Shown in pieces: positions 1 through 5,312 of a DNA stretch of 5,312 bases. The DNA is from Clostridiales bacterium. Lineage in GTDB: Bacteria; Bacillota; Clostridia; Oscillospirales; QAMX01. Positions within the stretch are counted from its first letter, which is position 1, and each line of letters starts with the position of its first letter. Location: positions 1 to 5,312 of the forward strand of contig QAMX01000176.1 of NCBI GenBank assembly GCA_003149835.1. The letters are read 5' to 3'. The notes under the pieces were generated by a model. It searched no databases. It worked only from the letters and a program-made list of their open reading frames with translations, and was not told where the DNA came from. The translations under genes were made by a program, and so were the position numbers.

Positions 1-186
1 CGGCGCGGTCGATACAGGAAGTATATCCGATACGGATGCATTCTCCGATACGGGCGTGCTTTCCGGCCTGCCGATGTCGGTTTTGTCCGTCGCTCCGCTG
101 AAATTGTCAGGCAGCTTTCGATCACACGCCGCAGACAGAAAAGCCAGTGCAGCGAGCATCAGGGAAAGGCAAAGCCTTTTACACAT
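1..186 (-). CDS. Secreted lipoprotein, N-terminal part only (3' end outside window)
   Basis: An open frame of 62 codons from the ATG at 186 runs off the left edge without a stop. It begins MCKRLCLSLMLAALAFLSAAC, a classic lipoprotein signal peptide: charged K3-R4, hydrophobic core 5-17, and Cys21 as the likely lipidated residue. Ser at -3 is acceptable but not the commonest lipobox residue. After Cys21 comes a flexible, Ser/Thr/Pro/Asp-rich linker (about 22-62) with repeated VS units. A GGAGG site 9 nt upstream supports the start. Such a beginning is common in ABC-transporter solute-binding proteins and other surface lipoproteins, but no folded domain is inside the window, so its role is unknown. 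It is probably in an operon with the URO-D-like gene. Confidence 0.78.
   Translation of the reverse strand, partial: MCKRLCLSLMLAALAFLSAACDRKLPDNFSGATDKTDIGRPESTPVSENASVSDILPVSTAP
12..54 (-). repeat. Short CCGTATCGGA direct repeats inside the lipoprotein linker
   Basis: On the minus strand CCGTATCGGA occurs twice and a partial copy CTGTATCG follows, spaced by multiples of three so that each encodes a Val-Ser pair. It reads as a small expanded linker repeat within the coding region, not a mobile or regulatory element. Confidence 0.55.
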
Positions 187-195
187 GATTCTACG

Positions 196-200
196 CCTCC
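196..200 (-). promoter_or_regulatory. Ribosome binding site of the lipoprotein gene
   Basis: GGAGG within TTGGAGGCG on the minus strand is 9 nt from the ATG at 186. The short 30-nt gap from the URO-D-like stop and the lack of any hairpin between them support co-transcription of the two genes. Confidence 0.75.
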
Positions 201-216
201 AACTCCAATCGCATAT

Positions 217-1458
217 TCATCGATAATAGTGATCCAGAACTTCCTGAACCACCTGATTCCATTGAATCAGGTTCTGCGGCTTATAGGACACGGTGCTGAT
301 ATCTTTCAGCACAAATTCATACGGGCATTTGTAGCGGATGCAGAGCTCAACGGTTTCCCGGATTTCGCGGCGCACCGTTTCAGCGTCAAACGTTCCCGCC
401 ACAAAAGCCGGATTCGGCTTCCGGGCAAAGACATAGCGGCTCTCCATCTGTTCCGCCGAGCGCTCCTGATTCGACCACGGGCTCACGCCGATTTTCCGCA
501 TGTTCGGCACAGTTTTCAGCAAATCAATCTTGTTGTCCAGCGGCTCGCAGCATCCGTAATACACCAGCCCGCAGCGCTGCATCAGCGGCCGCATGTATTG
601 AAGCTCAAACTCTTCATGCATCGCCGGCGAAACCACATTGAACATCTGCGCCATCGCCCGGAACCACACATTCTTCTGCCTCACTTTTCCGTCCGGCGCA
701 GGCTTCGGCAGATCGTCTGTAAAGGCCGGCGTGCAGTGCAGGGATACCGGCTCAGCATCCAGCAGATCGAGCGCTTCCATCTGATCCATCACCGCCGCCT
801 GATGCTCCGCAAAGCGGCTGACAATTTTGTGCAGGAATTCAGGCCGGTCGATCATATCGATCAGGATGGGCTCCACGCCGCGCAGCGTGGCGATGGTATC
901 CCACGGAGAATAATAGAACTGATGGCCCGTCAGCTTCACAGGCAGAATCCCGTTTAAAATATCTTCGGCCATTTCGACATTTTTCCGGTCATTTTCGGGG
1001 CATGCGGTCAGCACGGGCATCTTCATCTTTGCCAGCTGCTCCTCCGTCGCCAGCATGTCGTGATAGGCGTGGGAGACAATATGATTTCTGCTATCCGTCT
1101 TGATGATCCGTTCATCCGTATCCAGACCGTTTCCCGTGGACGAATACTTTTTGTGAACGGCATAATACGGCAGAAGCACCATATCCGCCTGAATATACTT
1201 CCATCGGTACAGCTGGCTTTTGAAAAACCATTCCATTCTGCGGGCGAAGGGATCTTCACAGACAAGGCTCAGCTGTCCGTCAATATCCATCTCATGCCAC
1301 GGAATCTCATCAATCCACACGGCCGGACGCAGTCCCGGCGTGAGATCGTTTGTCCGTTTCATCCGCTCTTTCCGTTCCTCATTGACAGGCATCCGAGCCA
1401 GATCCAGATACCGCTTTGCAAGCTCCCGCAAGAGCTTTTTTTCCTCGCTGTTCGCCAT
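217..1458 (-). CDS. Uroporphyrinogen decarboxylase/MtaA-superfamily protein of unknown substrate
   Basis: A 413-aa soluble protein (415 aa if the ATG at 1464 is used) that I recognise as a distant member of the URO-D superfamily. That superfamily includes the cobalamin/coenzyme M methyltransferases MtaA and MtbA. Seen, numbering from the upstream Met: WIDEIPWHEMD (50-60), a region of aromatic residues with GHQFYYSPWDT (180-190), SLHCTP (241-246), the cysteine motif YYGCCEPLDNKID (302-314), then KIGVSPW (324-330) and a C-terminal KDISTV (387-392). C305/C306 with a His such as H243 are plausible zinc ligands by analogy with MtaA; this is inference. True haem-pathway HemE is shorter and differs in its N-terminal motifs, so I reject hemE. 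It has its own promoter and leader, and is followed after 30 nt by a lipoprotein gene. Function is not established. Confidence 0.8.
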   Translation of the reverse strand: MANSEEKKLLRELAKRYLDLARMPVNEERKERMKRTNDLTPGLRPAVWIDEIPWHEMDIDGQLSLVCEDPFARRMEWFFKSQLYRWKYIQADMVLLPYYAVHKKYSSTGNGLDTDERIIKTDSRNHIVSHAYHDMLATEEQLAKMKMPVLTACPENDRKNVEMAEDILNGILPVKLTGHQFYYSPWDTIATLRGVEPILIDMIDRPEFLHKIVSRFAEHQAAVMDQMEALDLLDAEPVSLHCTPAFTDDLPKPAPDGKVRQKNVWFRAMAQMFNVVSPAMHEEFELQYMRPLMQRCGLVYYGCCEPLDNKIDLLKTVPNMRKIGVSPWSNQERSAEQMESRYVFARKPNPAFVAGTFDAETVRREIRETVELCIRYKCPYEFVLKDISTVSYKPQNLIQWNQVVQEVLDHYYR

Positions 1459-1623
1459 CGTCATTTCCTCCCCGTCCAGTGCATTTCAGGTATACGCCTT
1501 CAAACAGTCCACAGGTTTTCTCGGCGGAAAACGCCGGCTGCCGGGATAACAGCACATCTTTCAGAGGGCTGTTCCGCCCCCTGTCATCCCCCTGTCGGCC
1601 GCCGTTCTTTTTCCGATCTCTCA
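1459..1623 (-). promoter_or_regulatory. About 160-nt 5' leader of the URO-D-like gene, structured, no known riboswitch recognised
   Basis: With the predicted promoter, the leader from about 1623 to the start codon holds no convincing gene. Visible elements: a tandem direct repeat GACAGGGGG-AT-GACAGGGGG (1596-1577); a 6-bp stem AACAGC/GCTGTT (1548-1553 with 1568-1573, 14-nt loop); and a 6-bp stem GTTTTC/GAAAAC (1515-1520 with 1527-1532, 6-nt loop). I see no cobalamin (B12-box), T-box specifier or T-box signature, and no intrinsic terminator within it. It could be regulatory or simply untranslated sequence. Confidence 0.4.
1467..1471 (-). promoter_or_regulatory. Ribosome binding site that decides the URO-D-like start
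   Basis: GGAGG on the minus strand lies only 2 nt before the ATG at 1464 but 8 nt before the ATG at 1458. Normal spacing therefore points to the second Met (MANSEEKK) rather than the first (MTMANSEE). Confidence 0.75.
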
Positions 1624-1629
1624 GTTTCC

Positions 1630-1690
1630 ATTTTACCATTCTCCGGCTCGATGATCAATATAATTTTCGTTTTTTCTTTTTATTTTTTCC
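1630..1690 (-). promoter_or_regulatory. Sigma-A-type promoter with A-rich UP-like element
   Basis: On the minus strand the -35 is TTGATC (1658-1653), the spacer is exactly 17 nt, and the -10 is TAAAAT (1635-1630), preceded by TGG, which makes an extended -10. These match the consensus at 4/6 and 5/6. Immediately upstream, 1690-1659 is almost entirely A with phased A-tracts, typical of an UP element. The expected transcription start is near 1623. It would drive the URO-D-like gene and the lipoprotein behind it, independently of the upstream unit that ends at the hairpin. Confidence 0.7.
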
Positions 1691-1692
1691 AC

Positions 1693-1747
1693 AAAAAGCG
1701 GGAAAAGCAGACGCCCTGCGTCCGGAGTAATATCCGGACGCAGGGCG
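1693..1747 (-). terminator. Rho-independent terminator after the oxidoreductase pair
   Basis: Positions 1712-1726 and 1733-1747 form a perfect 15-bp GC-rich inverted repeat (CGCCCTGCGTCCGGA) with a 6-nt loop. Read on the minus strand, the stem is followed by a broken T-rich tail (TCTGCTTTTCCCGCTTTTT). On the plus strand no T run follows, so it acts in the direction of the genes. The T tract is interrupted, so efficiency is uncertain, but the stem is very strong and lies 35 nt after the stop codon. Confidence 0.82.
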
Positions 1748-1782
1748 CGGTATGCGTTCCGTGCAGGTTGTGCGCGGGTTTG

Positions 1783-2895
1783 TCAGTGAATATACTCCGG
1801 CGTGCCGTGGATGGCCGGCAGCGGATGCGGGCGAACCATTTCGCCGCCCGACTCGTAGGACTGGATCACCGCTTCGATGTATTCCAGCGTCGCCAGGGCG
1901 TCGCGGCCGGAGGAGCGGATGAACTCGTAGTGAACCTTGTTGGTCAGATCTTCCAGCCATGCGTGGATACGCACCGGGAAAGTGGCGTCAAAGTTCTTGA
2001 TACCCGTGTCGGTGACTTCCGGTTCGGGCATAACAAGCTTTCCGTCCTCGCCCGGGCGGTGGCCCGGCCAATAGGTCAGCTTTTCAACGCAGTTCTCGAT
2101 GCAGAACGTGCCCTTTGTGCCGGCGTGCTCATAGCTCCACCAGCCGCCGAGACCGAAGCGCGCGTCGCCGCGCTGGCTGATCAGAACGCCGACGCCGCCC
2201 TTCTCAAACTTGCAGTTGACGCTGTTGATCGACAGCATCGGGTCGCCCGCGGTCTTGCGGACGCCGGGACGGTCGAGGAACGCCTGCACATGCGTGATGT
2301 CGCCGCAGAAGTAACGCATGACCGAGAACGGGTGCGTCAGGAACGCCTTGCAGTGCGAATACGGTTTGAGCCAGCGCGATTTCGGATCGCCGACACCGCC
2401 GTAGCCCGCGTCGCTGCCGTCGAAGCCGACCTTATGCAGGCAGTACGCCAGTTCGCCGATCTCGCCGTCCTCCTGCAATTTCTTCGCCTTGGCGGCCAGC
2501 TCGGTAAAATAGTGGTTGAGGTTGCAGCCGAGGTACAGCTTGTTGTCGGCCGCGTACTTGACCAGCTCGCGCGCGTCGCGGATATCGGCGCAGAGCGGCT
2601 TTTCACAGAGCACCTTTTTGCCGTAGGACAGCGCCTCCATCGCCGGTTCAAAGTGGAACGAGCCGTTTTCATAGCCGCTGGTGCAGATCGAAACCGCTTC
2701 GAGGTCCGGCTCGGACTCGATCATCTCTTTGAGCGAATAATACGCCTTGACGCCGTATTCCTCCGCCGCCTTGTCGGCCTTTTCGCGGTTGATATCGCAG
2801 ACCGCGATCAGCTCTGCCAGCGGGTCGCTCACATACGCGCGCGCGTGGGTATTGCCGATGCCGCCCATACCGACGACGCCTACTTTAATCGCCAT
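1783..2895 (-). CDS. Gfo/Idh/MocA family NAD(P)-dependent oxidoreductase (second of two)
   Basis: A 370-aa cytoplasmic dehydrogenase of the same family as its upstream neighbour. The Rossmann glycine motif GMGGIG is at 9-14, an acidic beta-2 end is at AVCDINREK (31-39), and CEKP is at 97-100 with K99 the presumed catalytic Lys. The C-terminal domain repeats the neighbour's arrangement: H181-x-K183-A...H188, MRYFCGD (193-199), GTKGTF (259-264) and NFDATF (301-306). It has an extra loop around 155-178 rich in Gly and Asp, and a longer C-terminus (HPLPAIHGTPEYIH). The usual D-x-G-x-H Asp is again replaced by Ala. The start is well supported by AAGGAG 10 nt upstream of the ATG. The gap to the preceding gene is 68 nt with no visible terminator. 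A strong hairpin follows 35 nt after the stop, so this is probably the last gene of the unit. Confidence 0.93.
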   Translation of the reverse strand: MAIKVGVVGMGGIGNTHARAYVSDPLAELIAVCDINREKADKAAEEYGVKAYYSLKEMIESEPDLEAVSICTSGYENGSFHFEPAMEALSYGKKVLCEKPLCADIRDARELVKYAADNKLYLGCNLNHYFTELAAKAKKLQEDGEIGELAYCLHKVGFDGSDAGYGGVGDPKSRWLKPYSHCKAFLTHPFSVMRYFCGDITHVQAFLDRPGVRKTAGDPMLSINSVNCKFEKGGVGVLISQRGDARFGLGGWWSYEHAGTKGTFCIENCVEKLTYWPGHRPGEDGKLVMPEPEVTDTGIKNFDATFPVRIHAWLEDLTNKVHYEFIRSSGRDALATLEYIEAVIQSYESGGEMVRPHPLPAIHGTPEYIH

Positions 2896-2905
2896 TTTGC
2901 GTCAG

Positions 2906-2911
2906 CTCCTT
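2906..2911 (-). promoter_or_regulatory. Ribosome binding site of the second oxidoreductase
   Basis: On the minus strand AAGGAG lies 10 nt before the ATG at 2895, within an A-rich stretch (TATAAAAAGGAGCTG). It fixes the start at MAIKVGVVG. It is clearly stronger than the site in front of the first oxidoreductase, which fits independent translation initiation after the 68-nt gap. Confidence 0.8.
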
Positions 2912-2963
2912 TTTATAAAAATCATTCAAATCATCTCTGTGTTTCAGCAAATGCGCCTCGCTA

Positions 2964-3965
2964 CTAAATCTCGGCGACTTCGACGATTCTGCCTTCGTCA
3001 AGGCTCTTGATCGCCGCGTGAATGACGCGCTGCGCTTCCAGCCCGTCTTTGCCGCTGCCGTTAATCTGCGCGGGCGCGACGCCCTCGTCGACCTGTTTGA
3101 CAAACGTCTCGATGCGGCAGCGGAAGGTGTCGTCGAAATTGGAATAACCGCCGAACACCGGGTTGGTGTAGCAGAGCTTCGTCATGTCGTCGGCGGGGTA
3201 CAGCGTCGCCTCGCGCCACATGTCTTCGACGACCATGCGCCCCTTCGTGCCGGCGACCTCGCAGCGCTCCATCGGATGGCCGCGCGCCAGATCGTAGCTC
3301 GACGTCAGGTGGCCGATTGCGCCGCATTTGAAGTACATATTGATCGAGGCGCTCGACCAGATGTTGCGCCCCGGCGCCTTCATCGCAAAGCACTGCACCT
3401 TTTCGATATCGCCGCAAAAGTGGCGCATCATGTCGACGCTGTGCGGGTTGAGCGCTTTCAGATGGTAGTACGGCGACTCGAATTCGCCGGGCTTGCCGAT
3501 CCAGAGCGCCATGTTGCAGAACAGCAGGTCGCCGAGGCGGCCCTCGCGCTGCCATTTCTCCGCCTCAAACGACGCGGGCGTAAAGCGGTGATTAAAATCG
3601 ATGCCGAAGCAGCGGTTGTTCTTCTCCGCCAGCGCCACCATCTCGCGCGCATGGCCGATATCGTTGGAAATCGGCTTTTCGCACAGCAGATGCGCGCCGG
3701 AGGCGAGCACCTGCATCGACGGCTTATAGTGGTCGGAACTGTACTCATAGCCGCCCGTGGCGACGCTGCACAGGTCGGGCTTTAATTCGTCGAGCATCTT
3801 CTGCGCGTCAAGGTAATACGGCACGCCGTAGGCTTTGCCCGCGGCGGCGGCGCGCTCCTCGATCAGGTCGCAGACGCCGACCAGCTCCGCATTTTTGCAA
3901 CCTTTATAGATTCTCGAATGCAGGTTGCCGATATGGCCGAGGCCGATTACGCAAACTCTCTGCAT
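2964..3965 (-). CDS. Gfo/Idh/MocA family NAD(P)-dependent oxidoreductase (first of two)
   Basis: Cytoplasmic dehydrogenase of 333 aa, normal for the family, likely oxidising or reducing a sugar, cyclitol or related carbonyl compound. The N-terminal Rossmann fold has GLGHIG at 8-13, with an acidic residue at the end of beta-2 (VCDLIEE, 31-37) that favours NAD over NADP. The family motif CEKP is at 95-98, with K97 the presumed catalytic Lys. The C-terminal domain has H168-x-K170-A then H175, followed by MMRHFCGD (179-186), GTKGRM (239-244) and NFDDTF (276-281). The usual catalytic Asp four residues before the His is Ala here. It starts 18 nt after the sulfatase stop, which suggests co-transcription; the ribosome binding site is only a modest GAGATGAG-like stretch. 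It ends in two tandem in-frame TAG codons. Substrate unknown. Confidence 0.93.
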   Translation of the reverse strand: MQRVCVIGLGHIGNLHSRIYKGCKNAELVGVCDLIEERAAAAGKAYGVPYYLDAQKMLDELKPDLCSVATGGYEYSSDHYKPSMQVLASGAHLLCEKPISNDIGHAREMVALAEKNNRCFGIDFNHRFTPASFEAEKWQREGRLGDLLFCNMALWIGKPGEFESPYYHLKALNPHSVDMMRHFCGDIEKVQCFAMKAPGRNIWSSASINMYFKCGAIGHLTSSYDLARGHPMERCEVAGTKGRMVVEDMWREATLYPADDMTKLCYTNPVFGGYSNFDDTFRCRIETFVKQVDEGVAPAQINGSGKDGLEAQRVIHAAIKSLDEGRIVEVAEI

Positions 3966-3983
3966 GATCTCATCTCGTTTCCG

Positions 3984-5312
3984 TTATTTTCTCTCCTGCG
4001 ATTGCAGCTTCTGAGCCGCCTTCGGGTCGCCGATATGCAGCGTCGTGTACGCCTCCTCGCTCGATTCAAACGGGCGGTTGAGCGGATTCCAGATCGTCGC
4101 GGCGACGTCGATGGGGTTCTCCGTCTTATAGGCTTTTTTGCGCTTGGCGATGTGCTTTTCCATGCGCTGCGTCAGCATTTTGACGACGGCCGGCTCTTTG
4201 TCGGCGACGTTGTCGAGTTCAAGCGGGTCTTTAATGAGATTGTAAAGCTCGACCTTCGGCTTGAAGTGGAAATCCGGCTCCAAAGAGACGATGAGCTTCC
4301 ACTCCGGCGTGCGCCAGCCGTGCTTGCGCATCCAGGTCGCCTCGGTCAGATACATCTCCGGCTCGGCCTCGCGCTCACCGTCCGTCCAGAGCGGAACCAG
4401 GCTGCGGCCGTCGAATTTGAGCTTTGTCTTGATTCCGAGGATCTCCAAAATCGTCGGCATAACGTCTTTCTGCTGGACATAGTCGTCGAACACATAGCCG
4501 TCGGGCACGACGCCGGGCAGCTTGAAGACGAGCGGAACGTGCAGCGTCCCCTCGTAGAGGCCGTGATGATCGTAGTAGCAGCTGTGCTCGTCGAGCGTCT
4601 CGCCGTGATCGCTGGTGAGAACGATCAGCGTATCGTTTTCGATGCCGAGCTCGCGCACCGTTGTGAAGATGCGCTGAATGCAGCTGTCCATATAGGCGAT
4701 CGCGCCGTCGTACTGGGCGTTAATGTACTCCTTGTCGGTACAGCCGGCCGGGAACCATTCTCTGAAATAATCGCGGAACGGCTCAAACGCATAGAGCTCG
4801 TCGAGCGAGTGGTTGTCGGGGTCGCACTCGTCGCCCGAATGGAACATCCGGTCGAACGGCGCCGGCGGCAGATACGGGGAGTGCGGGTCCATATGGCGCA
4901 GGAAGAGGAAGAACGGCTGATCCTCGGCGGCGAGCCGTTTGAGCTCGGGGATCGCCACGTCGTTCATGTTCTCCGCCTTGTGGGATTTGCCGTCCTCGCG
5001 GTCGGCGCCCCAGCCGGAATAGTTGATGTATTTCTGGAAGCCGTGCGTATACTGCCCGTCGCCGAAGCCGATACAGGTGCAGTTATAGCCGTTTTTCGTG
5101 AGCTCTTCCTGCAAGGTAATGCCCTCGGGGAGATTCGGGACGTTTCTGAGCGTGACAATCCCCGTGCCGAAGCAGTCGCGGCCGGTCAGCAGAGCCGAAT
5201 AGCCCGGCGGCGTGGGAATGCTCGGCGAGAAGCAGTTGACAAAGTTGACGCCATCCTCCGCCATGCGCTCGATGTGCGGCGTCGTCTGGCGATGATACCC
5301 GCACAGGCTCAG
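3984..5312 (-). CDS. Sulfatase-superfamily hydrolase with Thr at the nucleophile position (5' end outside window)
   Basis: Alkaline phosphatase/sulfatase-fold hydrolase, expected to cleave a sulfate or phosphate ester. The frame stays open to the right edge: 16 codons (ending TTPHIER) precede the first internal Met at 5264 and match the conserved sulfatase N-terminus. The true start and the first metal-binding Asp region are therefore off-window, perhaps 15-20 residues away. Counting from that Met, visible motifs are IPTPPGYSALLTGR (16-29), DPHSPY (126-131), the metal-ligand motif SDHGE (218-222), DHHGLYEGTLHVPL (232-245) and the C-terminal ELYNLIKDP (339-347). The canonical C/S-x-P-x-R signature reads T18-P-P-G-Y22: Thr replaces the formylglycine precursor and Tyr replaces Arg. 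From memory, Paenibacillus sulfatase-like proteins carry a similar T-x-P-A-Y form. No signal peptide can be judged. It is first in a three-gene set with two oxidoreductases. The family is secure; the substrate and the ester type are not. Confidence 0.9.
   Translation of the reverse strand: MSLCGYHRQTTPHIERMAEDGVNFVNCFSPSIPTPPGYSALLTGRDCFGTGIVTLRNVPNLPEGITLQEELTKNGYNCTCIGFGDGQYTHGFQKYINYSGWGADREDGKSHKAENMNDVAIPELKRLAAEDQPFFLFLRHMDPHSPYLPPAPFDRMFHSGDECDPDNHSLDELYAFEPFRDYFREWFPAGCTDKEYINAQYDGAIAYMDSCIQRIFTTVRELGIENDTLIVLTSDHGETLDEHSCYYDHHGLYEGTLHVPLVFKLPGVVPDGYVFDDYVQQKDVMPTILEILGIKTKLKFDGRSLVPLWTDGEREAEPEMYLTEATWMRKHGWRTPEWKLIVSLEPDFHFKPKVELYNLIKDPLELDNVADKEPAVVKMLTQRMEKHIAKRKKAYKTENPIDVAATIWNPLNRPFESSEEAYTTLHIGDPKAAQKLQSQERK

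Noticed and set aside
217..1458. Haem biosynthesis hemE
   Set aside because: The protein is longer than typical HemE, lacks its familiar N-terminal substrate motif, and no other haem genes are nearby.
1486..1557. Possible 23-residue leader peptide (MCCYPGSRR...) in the URO-D leader
   Set aside because: Only a weak GAAAG-like ribosome binding site precedes it, and there is no run of regulatory codons or following attenuator hairpin. Not strong enough to annotate as a gene.
1379..1639. Minus-strand 86-codon frame beginning MVKWKLRDRKK
   Set aside because: Its ATG overlaps or precedes the predicted -10 box, so it would not be on the transcript. It runs out of frame into the URO-D-like gene, whose start has a good ribosome binding site.
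2896..2963. A separate promoter or terminator between the two oxidoreductases
   Set aside because: The 68-nt gap has no inverted repeat of useful length and no convincing -35/-10 pair. Only the ribosome binding site is clear.
1060..2967. Plus-strand open frame of 635 codons opposite the second oxidoreductase
   Set aside because: It lies antisense to a clear Gfo/Idh/MocA gene, spans the terminator and promoter region, and its translation is Arg/Ala/Val-rich without a recognisable domain. It is a by-product of GC-rich codon usage on the other strand.
3018..3785. Plus-strand open frame of 255 codons opposite the first oxidoreductase
   Set aside because: It is antisense to a confidently assigned gene and has the same low-information Arg/Ala/Val composition. 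I see no ribosome binding site or domain.

Overview
The window is a stretch of bacterial chromosome. All five genes lie on the minus strand, so transcription runs from high to low coordinates. AGGAGG-type ribosome binding sites, a sigma-A-like promoter, a lipoprotein signal peptide and the family content (noncanonical sulfatase, paired Gfo/Idh/MocA dehydrogenases, URO-D/MtaA-like protein) suggest a Bacillota/Clostridia-type organism, possibly gut-associated and of moderately high GC. This assignment is inference. No rRNA, tRNA, mobile element or CRISPR array is visible.

Layout in the direction of transcription. (1) 5312-3984 is a sulfatase-superfamily hydrolase whose first residues lie beyond the right edge. 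It has Thr where sulfatases carry the Cys/Ser that becomes formylglycine. (2) 3965-2964 is a Gfo/Idh/MocA NAD(P)-dependent oxidoreductase, starting 18 nt after the sulfatase stop. (3) 2895-1783 is a second, diverged oxidoreductase of the same subfamily with its own strong ribosome binding site. A perfect 15-bp hairpin at 1712-1747 then closes this unit. (4) An A-rich tract and a good promoter (TTGATC, 17 nt, TAAAAT with an extended -10 TG) start a second unit with a leader of about 160 nt. (5) 1458-217 is a URO-D/MtaA-superfamily protein of unknown substrate. (6) 30 nt further on, 186-1 is the beginning of a lipoprotein that runs off the left edge.

How the genes may work together: the first unit looks like a small catabolic module in which a sulfate or phosphate ester on a sugar- or cyclitol-like compound is cleaved and the product is processed by two dehydrogenases. 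The second unit pairs a possible cobalamin-type methyltransferase relative with a surface lipoprotein. Whether the two units serve one pathway cannot be told from this window. The most notable points are the Thr nucleophile position in the sulfatase-like enzyme, the shared loss of the usual catalytic Asp in both dehydrogenases (replaced by an H-x-K-A...H arrangement), and the compact terminator/UP-element/promoter junction with its long leader.
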